A stretch of DNA of 44,021 nt from Anaerolineae bacterium (GTDB taxonomy: Bacteria > Chloroflexota > Anaerolineae > Aggregatilineales > Phototrophicaceae). Of this stretch, positions 14,643 through 23,114 are shown piece by piece. Numbering within the stretch: the first letter of the stretch is position 1; each line of letters starts with the position of its first letter. The position numbers and the translations under genes were made by a program. The notes under the pieces were generated by a model that did not search any database, was not told the origin of the DNA, and was given only the letters and a program-made list of their open reading frames with translations. The stretch spans positions 1 through 44,021 of the forward strand of contig JALHNT010000011.1 of NCBI GenBank assembly GCA_022843385.1, in the 5' to 3' direction.

Positions 14643-16118
14643 ATGGGCATTCTGTTCAAAAACGGCACCGTAGTCACCGCCGCCGAGATGTACCCGGCGG
14701 ATGTGCTGGTTGAAGGTGAAAAGGTGGTCATGATCGCGCAGAGCATCTCGGCGCGGGGTCATGAGGTCATCAACTGCAAGGGCAAGTATCTCATGCCCGG
14801 CGGCATTGATGTGCATACTCACCTCGATCTGCCGTTTGGCGGCACCTACAGCAACGATGATTTCGACGTCGGTCACAAGGCGGCGGCCTTCGGCGGCACG
14901 ACCATGCACATTGATTTCGTCATCCAGCCCAAAGGCGGCAGCCTGCACGATGGGTTGAAGACCTGGCGGGAAAAGGCCAAACCGGCGCAGATTGATTACG
15001 GCTTCCACATGGCCGTCACTGACCTGCGCGATGATGTGATGGACGAGATTCCGTCGCTGGTCGAGGAAGGCATCACCAGCCTGAAGCTGTTCATGGCCTA
15101 TAAGAATGTGTTCCAGATCGATGACAAGACGCTCTACCGGGCGATGAAGCAGGCGGCCAAGCACGGCATGATCGTCATGGTTCACGCCGAGAATGGCGAT
15201 GTCGAGGAACAACTGCGGCTGCAACTGTTGGCCGAGGGCAAGACTGATCCGGTCTGGCATTATTCGTCACGTCCGCCGGAGATCGAAGGCGAGGCCACCA
15301 ACCGCGCCGTTGTCATGTCGGGGATGACCGGCTGCCCGCTGTATGTGGTGCATATGACCTGTCAGGAGTCGGTGGATGCGCTGCGGCGGGGTCGGGCGTT
15401 GGGTTACCCGGTCATGGGCGAAACCTGCGTTCAGTATTTCCATATCACCCGCGATAAACACCTGGGCGCGCCCGGCTTTGAAGGCGCAAAGTATGTCTGC
15501 TCGCCGCCTGTCCGCAACCCGGAACATCATGCGGTGCTGTGGCAGGCGGTCAAGGATGGCACGCTCCAGATTGTCAGCACCGATCACTGTGATTTTTGGT
15601 ACGAAGGCGGGGTTGGTCCCTGGGAGCAGTGGTCGAAGGATCATAACGGCGGTGACTGGGTCGAGTATGAGAAGCAAAACCCCAGCTATCGCCGTCCGGG
15701 CAAGGAACTAGGTAAGGGCAACTTCGCCAAGATTCCCAACGGGCTGCCTGGCATCGAAGACCGGATGTTGATTATGTGGCATCTGGGGGTCAACGGCCGC
15801 AAGATTTCGCCGTCGCGTTTCGTCGAACTGAACTGCACCAATCCGGCCAAGATTTTCGGCTGTTACCCGCGCAAAGGCACGATCACGGTGGGTGCTGATG
15901 CCGACATCCTGGTGTGGGACCCCAACAAGCGCCACACCATCAGCGCCAAGACCCATCACATGCGCTGCGACTACAATATGTATGAAGGCATGAAGATCAA
16001 GGGTGTGCCGACCCAGGTTTACCTGCGCGGCAAGCGCCTGGTCGATGGCGAGATGTGGCTGGGCAAGAACGGCGAAGGCCAGTTCATCCGTCGCGCTGCC
16101 CACGCCCCGGTGCTGTAA
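14643..16118 (+). CDS. hydA: Dihydropyrimidinase / D-hydantoinase
   Basis: A cytoplasmic cyclic amidohydrolase opening dihydropyrimidine or hydantoin rings; 491 residues, slightly longer than usual. The binuclear metal site is complete: DVHTH (His58, His60), Lys148 in GITSLKLFMAYKN (the lysine carbamylated in the family), His181 in MVHAENGD, His237 in VVHMTCQES and Asp314 in STDHCDF. GGAGGA lies shortly before the ATG at 14643. A TACAAT (14589-14594) is a possible -10. Neighbours give no pathway: neither dihydropyrimidine dehydrogenase nor beta-ureidopropionase nor carbamoylase is nearby, so the physiological substrate (pyrimidine or hydantoin) is open. A strong hairpin follows the gene. Confidence 0.93.
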   Translation: MGILFKNGTVVTAAEMYPADVLVEGEKVVMIAQSISARGHEVINCKGKYLMPGGIDVHTHLDLPFGGTYSNDDFDVGHKAAAFGGTTMHIDFVIQPKGGSLHDGLKTWREKAKPAQIDYGFHMAVTDLRDDVMDEIPSLVEEGITSLKLFMAYKNVFQIDDKTLYRAMKQAAKHGMIVMVHAENGDVEEQLRLQLLAEGKTDPVWHYSSRPPEIEGEATNRAVVMSGMTGCPLYVVHMTCQESVDALRRGRALGYPVMGETCVQYFHITRDKHLGAPGFEGAKYVCSPPVRNPEHHAVLWQAVKDGTLQIVSTDHCDFWYEGGVGPWEQWSKDHNGGDWVEYEKQNPSYRRPGKELGKGNFAKIPNGLPGIEDRMLIMWHLGVNGRKISPSRFVELNCTNPAKIFGCYPRKGTITVGADADILVWDPNKRHTISAKTHHMRCDYNMYEGMKIKGVPTQVYLRGKRLVDGEMWLGKNGEGQFIRRAAHAPVL

Positions 16119-16146
16119 CGCGCTCATCAACTGCGAATACTCCAGC

Positions 16147-16184
16147 ATGCCTGCTCTCCACTATACACAGTGGAGGGCAGGCAT
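16147..16184. terminator. Long hairpin after the hydantoinase gene
   Basis: The 16-base arms 16147-16162 and 16169-16184 pair completely apart from one G-U, around a 6-base loop. It lies about 30 bases after the hydantoinase stop. No T-run follows, so it may be a terminator-like or mRNA-stabilising structure. I see no second copy in the window. Confidence 0.55.
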
Positions 16185-16227
16185 CAGATTGTCCCACACA
16201 AGATAGCTCGACATAAACGACCAATCC

Positions 16228-16255
16228 CTGACTCACGGCAAGAATAGTGTACAAT
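16228..16255 (+). promoter_or_regulatory. Candidate promoter for the permease pair
   Basis: CTGACT (16228-16233) and TACAAT (16250-16255) with a 16-base spacer, 34 bases before the ATG at 16289. Moderate matches (4/6 and 5/6). Confidence 0.4.
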
Positions 16256-16288
16256 GTCAGCAACGGTGGATTTAGTTGAGGGATACTT

Positions 16289-17320
16289 ATGCAGTCGACT
16301 CCTCAAGCGCCGGTTCGTCGTGTTGTCTGGCGCACGGTCTGGGTTGGGCTGGCGCTGGCGTATGTCGCCATTGTGCTAATCGCCACCCTACGTAGTGGCG
16401 ATTCGCTCGATACCATCATCAGCATCTTCGCCACCCGCTTTCTCGGCATCTTCATCGAGGCTGCGCCGTTCCTGCTCCTGGGGACGATGGTCTCCGGTTT
16501 GATTGATGCGTTTGTCACCGCAGAGGACATCGCCCGCATTGTGCCGCGCAACCCGCTGCTGGCCGCCATCGTCGGCTCTGGCATGGGCTTCATCTTCCCT
16601 GTCTGTGAATGCGGTGTAGTGCCGGTGGTACGCAAGCTGTTCAACAAAGGGCTGCCGCTGTGGGTGGGCATCACCTTCCTGTTGGCGGCACCGGTCATGA
16701 ATCCGATTGTGCTGGTCAGCACGTATGTTGCCTTTGGCTTTGGCCCGGTCTTGATCGGGCGCTTTGTGCTGACGGCGCTGGTCTCGATTGGCGTGGGGCT
16801 GGTGTTCGCTCTGGGGGCGCGTCCCCAGGAGATTTTGCAACCGCGCTCGATGATGCCGGTCATGGGCGGTTCGCCTGCCGCCGGTCACACCCCCCGCCAG
16901 CGTTCGCTGGGGCAGGGTTTGGGGCAGGCGCTGCGCTCGGCCAACAATGAATTCTTCGATATGGGCAAGTACCTTATCATCGGCACGCTGCTGGCGGCTA
17001 CGATGCAAACGATGGTTTCACAGCAAGTGCTGGAAGAATTGGGGCGCGGCCCGATCATCTCGGTGCTGGTGATGCAGGCGATGGCGTTTGTCCTGAGCGT
17101 GTGTTCAACGGTGGACTCGTTCCTGGCGCTGGCCTTCGTCGGCACCTTCACCACCGGCTCGATCATCACCTTCCTCACCTTCGGGCCGATGGTGGACATC
17201 AAGAGTATGCTGATGTTCACTGGCGTGTTCCAGCGCAAGACAGTGCTGTATCTCATGCTGCTGCCGCTGCTGATGACAGCGCTGGCGGGCATCTGGCTCA
17301 ATCTGAACGTCGTATTTTAA
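16289..17320 (+). CDS. Permease of the YraQ/YcgR (ArsP-like, PF03773) family
   Basis: A 343-residue integral membrane protein with about eight hydrophobic segments in two halves. The family signature FPVCECGVVPVVRKL contains Cys106 and Cys108 at the end of a membrane segment, and the second half has a matching CSTVDSFLALAFVGTF. Members include ArsP (organoarsenical efflux) and uncharacterised permeases. The next gene encodes the partner subunit TIGR03943/DUF1980, as in the Bacillus ycgR-ycgQ pair, which makes this the YcgR-type rather than true ArsP. There is no ArsR regulator next to it. The transported substrate is unknown. The two genes are 18 bp apart and co-oriented, so they form an operon. 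Confidence 0.88.
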   Translation: MQSTPQAPVRRVVWRTVWVGLALAYVAIVLIATLRSGDSLDTIISIFATRFLGIFIEAAPFLLLGTMVSGLIDAFVTAEDIARIVPRNPLLAAIVGSGMGFIFPVCECGVVPVVRKLFNKGLPLWVGITFLLAAPVMNPIVLVSTYVAFGFGPVLIGRFVLTALVSIGVGLVFALGARPQEILQPRSMMPVMGGSPAAGHTPRQRSLGQGLGQALRSANNEFFDMGKYLIIGTLLAATMQTMVSQQVLEELGRGPIISVLVMQAMAFVLSVCSTVDSFLALAFVGTFTTGSIITFLTFGPMVDIKSMLMFTGVFQRKTVLYLMLLPLLMTALAGIWLNLNVVF

Positions 17321-17338
17321 GTGGGAAGCGTATTCAAC

Positions 17339-18142
17339 ATGACATCCTTGAATCCGGTTCAACAGCGCAGCACCCTCAACACCATCCAGTGGATGGGCTG
17401 GGTCAAGACCGGCCTGCTGTTCGGGCTGGCGCTGTATTTCGCCTATAACATCCTGACGGGCAACCTGACCAATTACATCAACGAACGTTTCGCCTGGCTG
17501 TCGTATCTGGCGGTGGCCTTGTTCGTGGTCCTGGGGGGTGCCAACCTGATCGAGCTGCTGCGGCAGCGCCCGGCGGCTGAGGACTCGCTGGACGAGATTG
17601 ATCTGTTCGCCCGGCCTGACCCGCAAACACATGGCAGCGGCGGCATCTCATGGTCGGTGCTGGCGATCATCGCTGTGCCGCTGCTGCTGGGGACTCTCAT
17701 CCCGTCGCGTCCGCTCGGTGCCAATGCTATCGACGGCAACATCAGCATCAGCGCAGCATCGGTGACCGGGGCACAGACCTTCACCACTGATCCGCTGAAG
17801 TGGAATGTGCTGGACTGGCTGCGGGCTTTCAATGCCCAGGATGATGCTACCAGTTTCAATGGCAAGCAGGCAGATGTAATTGGCTTCGTCTACAAAGAGC
17901 CGACGCTGGATGAGCAGCATTTCATGGTGGCACGTTTCACCGTGAGCTGCTGCGTGGCGGACGCTGCCGCGATTGGTCTGCCGGTGGATTGGGCCGAGAC
18001 AGCGGCACTGCCTCAGGACACCTGGGTGCGGGTCAAAGGCAGTTTCGAGGTCGGATCATTTCGTGGCGACACGGTGCCGATCCTGATCGCTGAGAGCGTC
18101 GAGGTGGTGACGCAGCCGGAGCATCCCTATCTCTATCCCTGA
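17339..18142 (+). CDS. TIGR03943/DUF1980 (YcgQ-like) permease partner subunit
   Basis: A 267-residue membrane protein with three hydrophobic segments (about 21-40, 48-68 and 105-122, the last starting SWSVLAIIAVPLLLGTLIP). The C-terminal extracytoplasmic domain contains the hallmark RFTVSCCVADAAAIGLPV with a Cys-Cys pair. The family always accompanies a PF03773 permease, as here. The ATG at 17339 is chosen because GGGAAG lies ten bases before it; a GTG at 17321, directly after the upstream stop, is an alternative. An oligosaccharide-binding-like fold for the soluble domain is known only by family annotation. Transport or metal-related function is inference. Confidence 0.87.
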   Translation: MTSLNPVQQRSTLNTIQWMGWVKTGLLFGLALYFAYNILTGNLTNYINERFAWLSYLAVALFVVLGGANLIELLRQRPAAEDSLDEIDLFARPDPQTHGSGGISWSVLAIIAVPLLLGTLIPSRPLGANAIDGNISISAASVTGAQTFTTDPLKWNVLDWLRAFNAQDDATSFNGKQADVIGFVYKEPTLDEQHFMVARFTVSCCVADAAAIGLPVDWAETAALPQDTWVRVKGSFEVGSFRGDTVPILIAESVEVVTQPEHPYLYP

Positions 18143-18164
18143 CAGCATCCGAAATTGCGAGACA

Positions 18165-18173
18165 TGCTATACT
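18165..18173 (+). promoter_or_regulatory. Extended -10 element upstream of the DUF4178 cluster
   Basis: TGCTATACT matches the extended -10 pattern TG-N-TATAAT at all but one position, 41 bases before the GTG at 18215. No good -35 is seen. It suggests the DUF4178 cluster can be transcribed independently of the permease pair. Confidence 0.35.
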
Positions 18174-18214
18174 ACATCACAGAGTAACCATCCTTCGCCG
18201 GGAGATATGCTGCT

Positions 18215-18823
18215 GTGAAATCCATGACCTGTAGCAATTGTGGCGCACCGCTGCAAATCGAGAATCAGTTCATCCGCACGGTGACCTGCGCCTTTTGTGG
18301 CACCAATTATGTCGTCAGCGGCAGCGATAGTCTGGATGTCACCGGGCAGTCGGCCACGCTGGCGGATTACCCGTCGCGGCTGAAGGTCGGGATGACCGGC
18401 GAGATTCGCGGGCGCGCTTTCACCGTGCTGGGGCGCATTCGTTATGTGTATGACGATGGCTTCTGGGAAGAGTGGCAGATCACCTGGCAGGATGGCGCAC
18501 CGCCCGACTGGCTGGAAGAAGATGAAGGCTACTGGACGGTCTACCGCCGCGAACGGGTCAAGAGCGCGCTTCCCGCCTATGATGCGGTCAAGGTCGGCAG
18601 CAGCATCAGCGTCAACAACCGGTCGGTGTTCATCACCGAGAAGCGCCGCGCCCGTGTCGGTGGCAGCGAGGGACAGTTCTCGTCGGTGTTCCCGCTGAAA
18701 GGTACCTTCGGCTATCTGCAAGGCGGCGCAGATAATGCCTCGGTCGGCATCAACTACTGGGATGACGAGATCGAATTGTCGATTGGCGATGACCTGGAAC
18801 ATCATGAACTGGTGCTGCGGTAA
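18215..18823 (+). CDS. DUF4178 protein with N-terminal zinc ribbon (first of two)
   Basis: A 202-residue soluble protein. An N-terminal zinc ribbon (Cys6, Cys9, Cys25, Cys28: CSNCG...CAFCG) is joined to one DUF4178 domain, recognisable from LKVGMTGEIRGRAFTVLGRIRY, FWEEWQITW and the Trp-rich middle. DUF4178 proteins are uncharacterised but are often encoded beside spermidine-synthase-like membrane proteins, as here. The start is GTG at 18215, nine bases after GGGAGA; an ATG three codons later lacks a spaced site. It lies six bases before the second DUF4178 gene, and the cluster continues through a membrane micropeptide to SpeE. Function unknown. Confidence 0.85.
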   Translation: MKSMTCSNCGAPLQIENQFIRTVTCAFCGTNYVVSGSDSLDVTGQSATLADYPSRLKVGMTGEIRGRAFTVLGRIRYVYDDGFWEEWQITWQDGAPPDWLEEDEGYWTVYRRERVKSALPAYDAVKVGSSISVNNRSVFITEKRRARVGGSEGQFSSVFPLKGTFGYLQGGADNASVGINYWDDEIELSIGDDLEHHELVLR

Positions 18824-18829
18824 AATCCT

Positions 18830-20056
18830 ATGAGCCAGACACAATCTCCCAATGCGCGGCCGGTGCTGCGCGAACTCAAATGTCCTCAGTGCGGTGCATC
18901 AGTGCCGCAGTTCAGCGCCGATGCCCAGACGTTGGCCTGTCCGCGCTGTCATGCCACGCTGAATGAAGATATGGAAGGCATCAAGGCCGCGCGCGGCGTC
19001 AAGCTGCCCAACGCGCGGGTGCCGATCAAGGTGGGGCAGAAGCTCACCTTTGAGGGTGTGGCTTACTTCGTGCTGGGTCGGGTGCTGTACCAGGGCTGGG
19101 ACCCGGACGACAGCAGCGATCACTGGTCGTGGAACGAGTGGCAGCTCGGCAGCAGCGATGGCCGCCTGGTCTGGTTGGCACATGATGAGCATGGCCTGTC
19201 GATCTTCAACAAGATGCGGATCCGCGAACCCTTCGATGCGCAGGGCGATGCCTCGGTGCCGGTGGGCAATGGGCAGCGGGCGATGGTAACGGAACGCTAT
19301 CCGGCCAAGATCGTCGGCGTCGAGGGCGAACTGAGCTGGAAAGCCGGGCGCGGCGATAAGCTGATGATGGTCGAAGCCAAGCAGGGCGTCAAGAGCTACA
19401 GTGTTCAGGTGTCGCCGGAAGAGCTGGAAGTGTACTCCGGCCAGGTGTTGAGCAAGGAAGCGATCACAGCCGCGCTGGGCGAAGACGCGGCCAAAGAGAT
19501 GTTCCCGCCCTTCTTCACCCTGGGCGTGATTGTGGCGACGGTCTGCATCCTGTTCGCCTGCGTCAGCGGATTGCTCGGCCTCGTGGTATCCGGCAGCGGC
19601 GAGGCTTTCACCACCCAGACGGTGACGGTTAATCGGGGGCAGGAGAGCGAGTTCCCGGTCACCTTCGCAACGGCCGGGCGTCCGGTGATCGTCGATGTGT
19701 CGATCAATACGCCGCTGGCCGAGAACACCTTCGCCGATGTGGACATCAGCATCACCGCGCCCAACGAGGTTGAGACGTATATCGTGTTGCAGGAATTCTG
19801 GCATGAGACGGGCGTCGATGAAGGCGAGTTCTGGCGCGAACAACAGCTTTCCGGTTCGGATACGTTTGTCCCGGCCATGACCGGCGACCACACGGTCACG
19901 GTGGCGCTGGACGAAGGCAGCCAACTGGAGAGCGCGACGGTACAGATCGGCCTGAAGATCAATCATATTTCGCCCACCTTTTTGTGGGGCTATGCCATCA
20001 TCGTCGCCATCATCGGCGGCATCATCTTCTTTTTCTCACGTTTGGGGAAAGGCTGA
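18830..20056 (+). CDS. DUF4178 protein with zinc ribbon and two membrane segments (second of two)
   Basis: A 408-residue protein that shares the ribbon plus DUF4178 plan with its upstream neighbour and extends it. The zinc ribbon is Cys18, Cys21, Cys37, Cys40. DUF4178 spans about 62-200 (IKVGQKLTFEGVAYFVLGRVLYQ; HWSWNEWQL). Residues 228-253 and 384-402 are membrane segments enclosing a roughly 130-residue, beta-rich extracytoplasmic domain. So ribbon and DUF4178 face the cytoplasm while the loop faces outside, a topology that would let it signal across the membrane. The pair probably arose by duplication. The stop is three bases before the ATG of the 58-residue gene. Function unknown. Confidence 0.85.
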   Translation: MSQTQSPNARPVLRELKCPQCGASVPQFSADAQTLACPRCHATLNEDMEGIKAARGVKLPNARVPIKVGQKLTFEGVAYFVLGRVLYQGWDPDDSSDHWSWNEWQLGSSDGRLVWLAHDEHGLSIFNKMRIREPFDAQGDASVPVGNGQRAMVTERYPAKIVGVEGELSWKAGRGDKLMMVEAKQGVKSYSVQVSPEELEVYSGQVLSKEAITAALGEDAAKEMFPPFFTLGVIVATVCILFACVSGLLGLVVSGSGEAFTTQTVTVNRGQESEFPVTFATAGRPVIVDVSINTPLAENTFADVDISITAPNEVETYIVLQEFWHETGVDEGEFWREQQLSGSDTFVPAMTGDHTVTVALDEGSQLESATVQIGLKINHISPTFLWGYAIIVAIIGGIIFFFSRLGKG

Positions 20057-20059
20057 GTC

Positions 20060-20236
20060 ATGTTTAAGGCAGCAGTGGTTTTTCTGGTCGTCCTCATTCT
20101 GGGTGTCAGTCTGGCAGGGGCCTACTACGCCGGTTACAACGGCATCGGCATGATCTCCGCCGGTGGGCCATCGGCGCGGGTGGGCAGCATCGGCGGCCCG
20201 ATCATCAATACGGGCGGCACAGGTAGTGGCAAGTAG
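20060..20236 (+). CDS. 58-residue single-pass membrane peptide
   Basis: A small gene between DUF4178 and SpeE. Residues 2-24 (FKAAVVFLVVLILGVSLAGA and following) form one membrane helix. The rest is Gly-rich (GGPSARVGSIGGPIINTGGT) and ends GSGK. It starts three bases after the upstream stop, and its end overlaps the likely start of the next gene, so it is embedded in the operon. I do not recognise a family. In related clusters elsewhere a small membrane protein such as DUF350 is found, but this sequence does not look like DUF350. The evidence that it is real is the gap-free placement, the clear hydrophobic helix and the absence of any better reading of this interval. Confidence 0.65.
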   Translation: MFKAAVVFLVVLILGVSLAGAYYAGYNGIGMISAGGPSARVGSIGGPIINTGGTGSGK

Positions 20237-21788
20237 CGTCCTGGCGGAAAACTCCCCGGTCAGCCAGCAGGTCTCGCGCCGCGAACGGGCAACCCTGCTG
20301 CTGGCCGTCCTCATCATCTCGATCTGCGCTCTGGTTTATGAACTGATCGTCGGCACGCTTTCCAGCTATCTGCTGGGCGACAGCGTGACCCAATTTTCCT
20401 TCACCATCGGATTGTTCCTGTTCGCCATGGGGTTAGGGGCACTGCTCTCGCGCCGCATCAAAGGGCAGGAACTGGCCTGGTTCATCGGCGTCGAGCTGCT
20501 GACCGGTCTGTTCGGCGGGACAGCAGCGGCAGCGCTCTACGCCGTGTTCTCTACTGAGCCGGTCTATTATTACACCGTCATGCTGACCATGTGCCTGGCG
20601 ATTGGCATCTGCGTCGGGTTGGAGATTCCGCTGCTGACGCGCATCGTGGCTGACCGCACCGAGCTGAGTCAGGCGCTCTCGGATGTGCTGTCGATTGATT
20701 ACATCGGGGCACTGCTGGGATCGTTGGCTTTCCCCTTGATCCTGCTGCCGGCGCTGGGGGTCAACCTGACCGGCTTCCTGATGGGGCTGCTCAATATTGG
20801 CGTGGCGGCCATGACGCTGGTGGTGTTTCGCTCCCGCTTGAGCCGGCGACAGGTGCGCGGGCTGGGGACGGCGGCCTTCCTGCTGGCGCTGCTGATGCTG
20901 GGCGGGGCGTTGTTCTCGCCACAGTTCGTCCACTTCTTCGAGCAGCAGATTTACGAAGACCTGATCGTGTACCGCGAGCAGTCGAGCTACCAACGGCTCA
21001 TCATCACCCGCAACGGGCGCGATACCCGGCTGTTCATCGATGGCAACCTGCAATTCAGCAGCCGCGATGAGTACCGTTACCACGAGGTGCTGGTGCATCC
21101 GGCCATGATGGCGGCGCGTTCGCGCGAGACCGTACTGGTGCTGGGAGGCGGCGATGGGCTGGTGGCGCGGGAAGTGTTGAAGTACCCCGAGGTGCAGCGG
21201 GTGATCGTGGTCGATCTTGACCCGGCCATGACCGAGATGGCGCGGACGTATGCCCCGGTGCTGGAGGTCAACGGCGGGGCGCTCAATGACGCGCGGGTGA
21301 CCATCATCAACGACGATGCCTACAAATTCATCCAGGAGAGCGATGATCTCTACCCGGTCGTCATCCTCGACCTGCCTGACCCCAACAATGAGGGCTTGAG
21401 CAAGCTCTACAGCCTGCAATTCTACCGGCTGCTGCGGGAGCGGCTGACGCCGGATGGCGTGTTCGTGACGCAGGCGGCCTCGCCCTATTTCGTGCGCGAG
21501 GCCTTCTGGACGATTGTTCACACCGCCCGCGAGGCCGGTTTCGAGGTGCTGCCGCTGCGGACGTATGTGCCGTCGTTCGGCGAGTGGGGCTTCGTCATGG
21601 GGTCGCCTCGTCGCCCGCCGCAGCCGCGCCTGCCGGAGGGGATCGCGCTGCGTTACCTGACGCCGGAGGTTCTCCAGGCGGCGTTGACCTTCGACCCGGA
21701 CATCGCCGAGATTCCCACCGCGATCAACACGCTGGATAACCCAACGCTGGCGCGCGCCTACGAACGCGGCTGGCGCGAGTGGGATTAG
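20226..21788 (+). CDS. speE: Membrane-fused spermidine synthase-like protein
   Basis: A 520-residue fusion. The N-terminal ~215 residues hold about seven membrane segments (RATLLLAVLIISICALVYEL onward). The C-terminal part is a Rossmann methyltransferase-fold aminopropyltransferase with GGGDG (307-311), VVDLDPAMTEMA, NDDAYKF and the catalytic-site DLPDP. SpeE transfers aminopropyl from decarboxylated SAM to putrescine, but membrane-fused versions such as this are uncharacterised. The start is set at GTG 20226, overlapping the preceding gene by 11 bases; the frame is open upstream to 20163, inside that gene, and the next Met is far inside the membrane domain. No SAM decarboxylase gene is in the window. 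The DUF4178 context suggests a joint role at the membrane. Confidence 0.87.
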   Translation: MASSVLAENSPVSQQVSRRERATLLLAVLIISICALVYELIVGTLSSYLLGDSVTQFSFTIGLFLFAMGLGALLSRRIKGQELAWFIGVELLTGLFGGTAAAALYAVFSTEPVYYYTVMLTMCLAIGICVGLEIPLLTRIVADRTELSQALSDVLSIDYIGALLGSLAFPLILLPALGVNLTGFLMGLLNIGVAAMTLVVFRSRLSRRQVRGLGTAAFLLALLMLGGALFSPQFVHFFEQQIYEDLIVYREQSSYQRLIITRNGRDTRLFIDGNLQFSSRDEYRYHEVLVHPAMMAARSRETVLVLGGGDGLVAREVLKYPEVQRVIVVDLDPAMTEMARTYAPVLEVNGGALNDARVTIINDDAYKFIQESDDLYPVVILDLPDPNNEGLSKLYSLQFYRLLRERLTPDGVFVTQAASPYFVREAFWTIVHTAREAGFEVLPLRTYVPSFGEWGFVMGSPRRPPQPRLPEGIALRYLTPEVLQAALTFDPDIAEIPTAINTLDNPTLARAYERGWREWD

Positions 21789-21809
21789 GCGATTGTCCTT
21801 GTGATTCTA

Positions 21810-21837
21810 GCTGCCTCAACCCAAAGGGCTGGGCAGC
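21810..21837. terminator. Hairpin between convergent speE and thiolase genes
   Basis: GCTGCC (21810-21815) pairs with GGCAGC (21832-21837), and CCC (21820-21822) with GGG (21826-21828), in the 69-base gap between convergent stops. It may serve both directions. No T-run, so low confidence. Confidence 0.35.
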
Positions 21838-21857
21838 CGTCATTCGGCAGCATTACT

Positions 21858-23018
21858 TCAGGCCTCTCGCCCCAGGATATGGGTAACGATGGTTGCGCCG
21901 GTGCCACCGATGTTCTGTGTCATGCCGATGGTTGCATCCTTGACCTGATTCTCACCTGCCATTCCACGAAGCTGCGTCACCAGATCAACCAGTTCGTAGA
22001 CCCCTGTTGCGCCGACCGGATGTCCGCGCCCTTTCAGGCCGCCCATCGTGCTGATCGGCAACCGTCCGTCGATGGCAAAATCGCCATCCCGTGCCTGAAA
22101 AACGGCGCAACCGCGCTCAGCGAAACCGGTTGCTTCCAGGCTGAGGGCAGCCATAATTGAGAAGGCGTCATGTACTTCGAACAGATCAATCGAGTCACGA
22201 TTGATTTTCGCCTGCTGAAAGGCTTTTTCCGCGCTATTGGTGGCGGCTTCCAACGCCAGCGGATTGGCACGATCGGCCAGACCAATCGTATCGGTAGCCG
22301 TAGCGCTGCCCAGCACGCGGATGATCGGCTTGCCCATACTGCGTGCCATATCCAGTGGAGCCAGAATGAGCGCAGAAGCCCCATCGCAAATCGGTGAGCT
22401 GTCATAGAGGTTGATGGGGTCTGCAATCATTGGCGCGCGATTGTATACTGCCTGGGTGATCGGACGACGGAACATGGCATTCGGATTATTTGCCGCGTTT
22501 TTATGCGCATTGATACTGAATGCCCCAAAAGGTTCATGCGGCACTTTGTACTCATGCATGTAGCGCCGCATGATGAGGGCATTCAGCGCGACAAAAGAGG
22601 CTCCGTGCGCCCCTTCATAGTCGGCATCTGAGGCTGTCGCCAGTCCCGATGTGATTGACGATGTGGTCTCATCTGTCATCTTTTCAACGCCGCATACGGC
22701 CACCACATCCACCATCCCGCTGGCAATGGCACGAACCCCCATCTGGAAGGCCATCCCGCCGGAAGCACAGGCGGCTTCAATGGTGGTCGCTTCGATGCCA
22801 CGCCACCGCGCATGATCGGCGATCAGCGCGCCCAGATGAGCCTGATTACTCAGACGGGTTGCCAGCATATTCGCCACATACAGCGCATCCGGTCGTTCGA
22901 TGCCCGCATCAAAAGCAGCATTATGGAGCGCCTGGGCAGCCAGTTCGCGCAGGCTGACATTCCAGTGTTCATTGATTGGGGTTTGTCCCATGCCGATCAC
23001 AGCGACTTCGCGCATCAT
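21858..23018 (-). CDS. Thiolase family protein (SCP-x/archaeal type acyl-CoA acetyltransferase)
   Basis: A 386-residue thiolase-fold enzyme. The nucleophile Cys84 is in EAACASGG. His283 (FEVHDAF) and His333 (GGLKGRGHPVGATG) are present. The C-terminal Cys motif of classical thiolases is absent; instead the protein has MTQNIGGTGAT, as in the SCP-x and archaeal acetyl-CoA C-acetyltransferase groups. Those often work with a DUF35 OB-fold partner, but none is encoded here. It may act in fatty-acid or side-chain thiolysis, or in acetoacetyl-CoA formation; direction and substrate are unknown. It is a single-gene unit, convergent with speE. Confidence 0.9.
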   Translation of the reverse strand: MMREVAVIGMGQTPINEHWNVSLRELAAQALHNAAFDAGIERPDALYVANMLATRLSNQAHLGALIADHARWRGIEATTIEAACASGGMAFQMGVRAIASGMVDVVAVCGVEKMTDETTSSITSGLATASDADYEGAHGASFVALNALIMRRYMHEYKVPHEPFGAFSINAHKNAANNPNAMFRRPITQAVYNRAPMIADPINLYDSSPICDGASALILAPLDMARSMGKPIIRVLGSATATDTIGLADRANPLALEAATNSAEKAFQQAKINRDSIDLFEVHDAFSIMAALSLEATGFAERGCAVFQARDGDFAIDGRLPISTMGGLKGRGHPVGATGVYELVDLVTQLRGMAGENQVKDATIGMTQNIGGTGATIVTHILGREA

Positions 23019-23114
23019 AAACTCCTGTGCAAGGTTTCACAAACATCACCACTCTATCACAGGGAGACTCTCAAAACCTAGCAAAACTTATCAAATTCTC
23101 GTCATCAAAAATTC

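Noticed and set aside
16289..17320. Arsenic resistance operon (ArsP)
   Set aside because: The family includes ArsP, but the DUF1980 partner and absence of ArsR/ArsM point to the YcgR/YcgQ type with unknown substrate.
18899..21521. Long minus-strand frames opposite DUF4178 and speE
   Set aside because: No ribosome-binding sites, His/Gln/Arg-rich shadow composition, and clear families on the plus strand.
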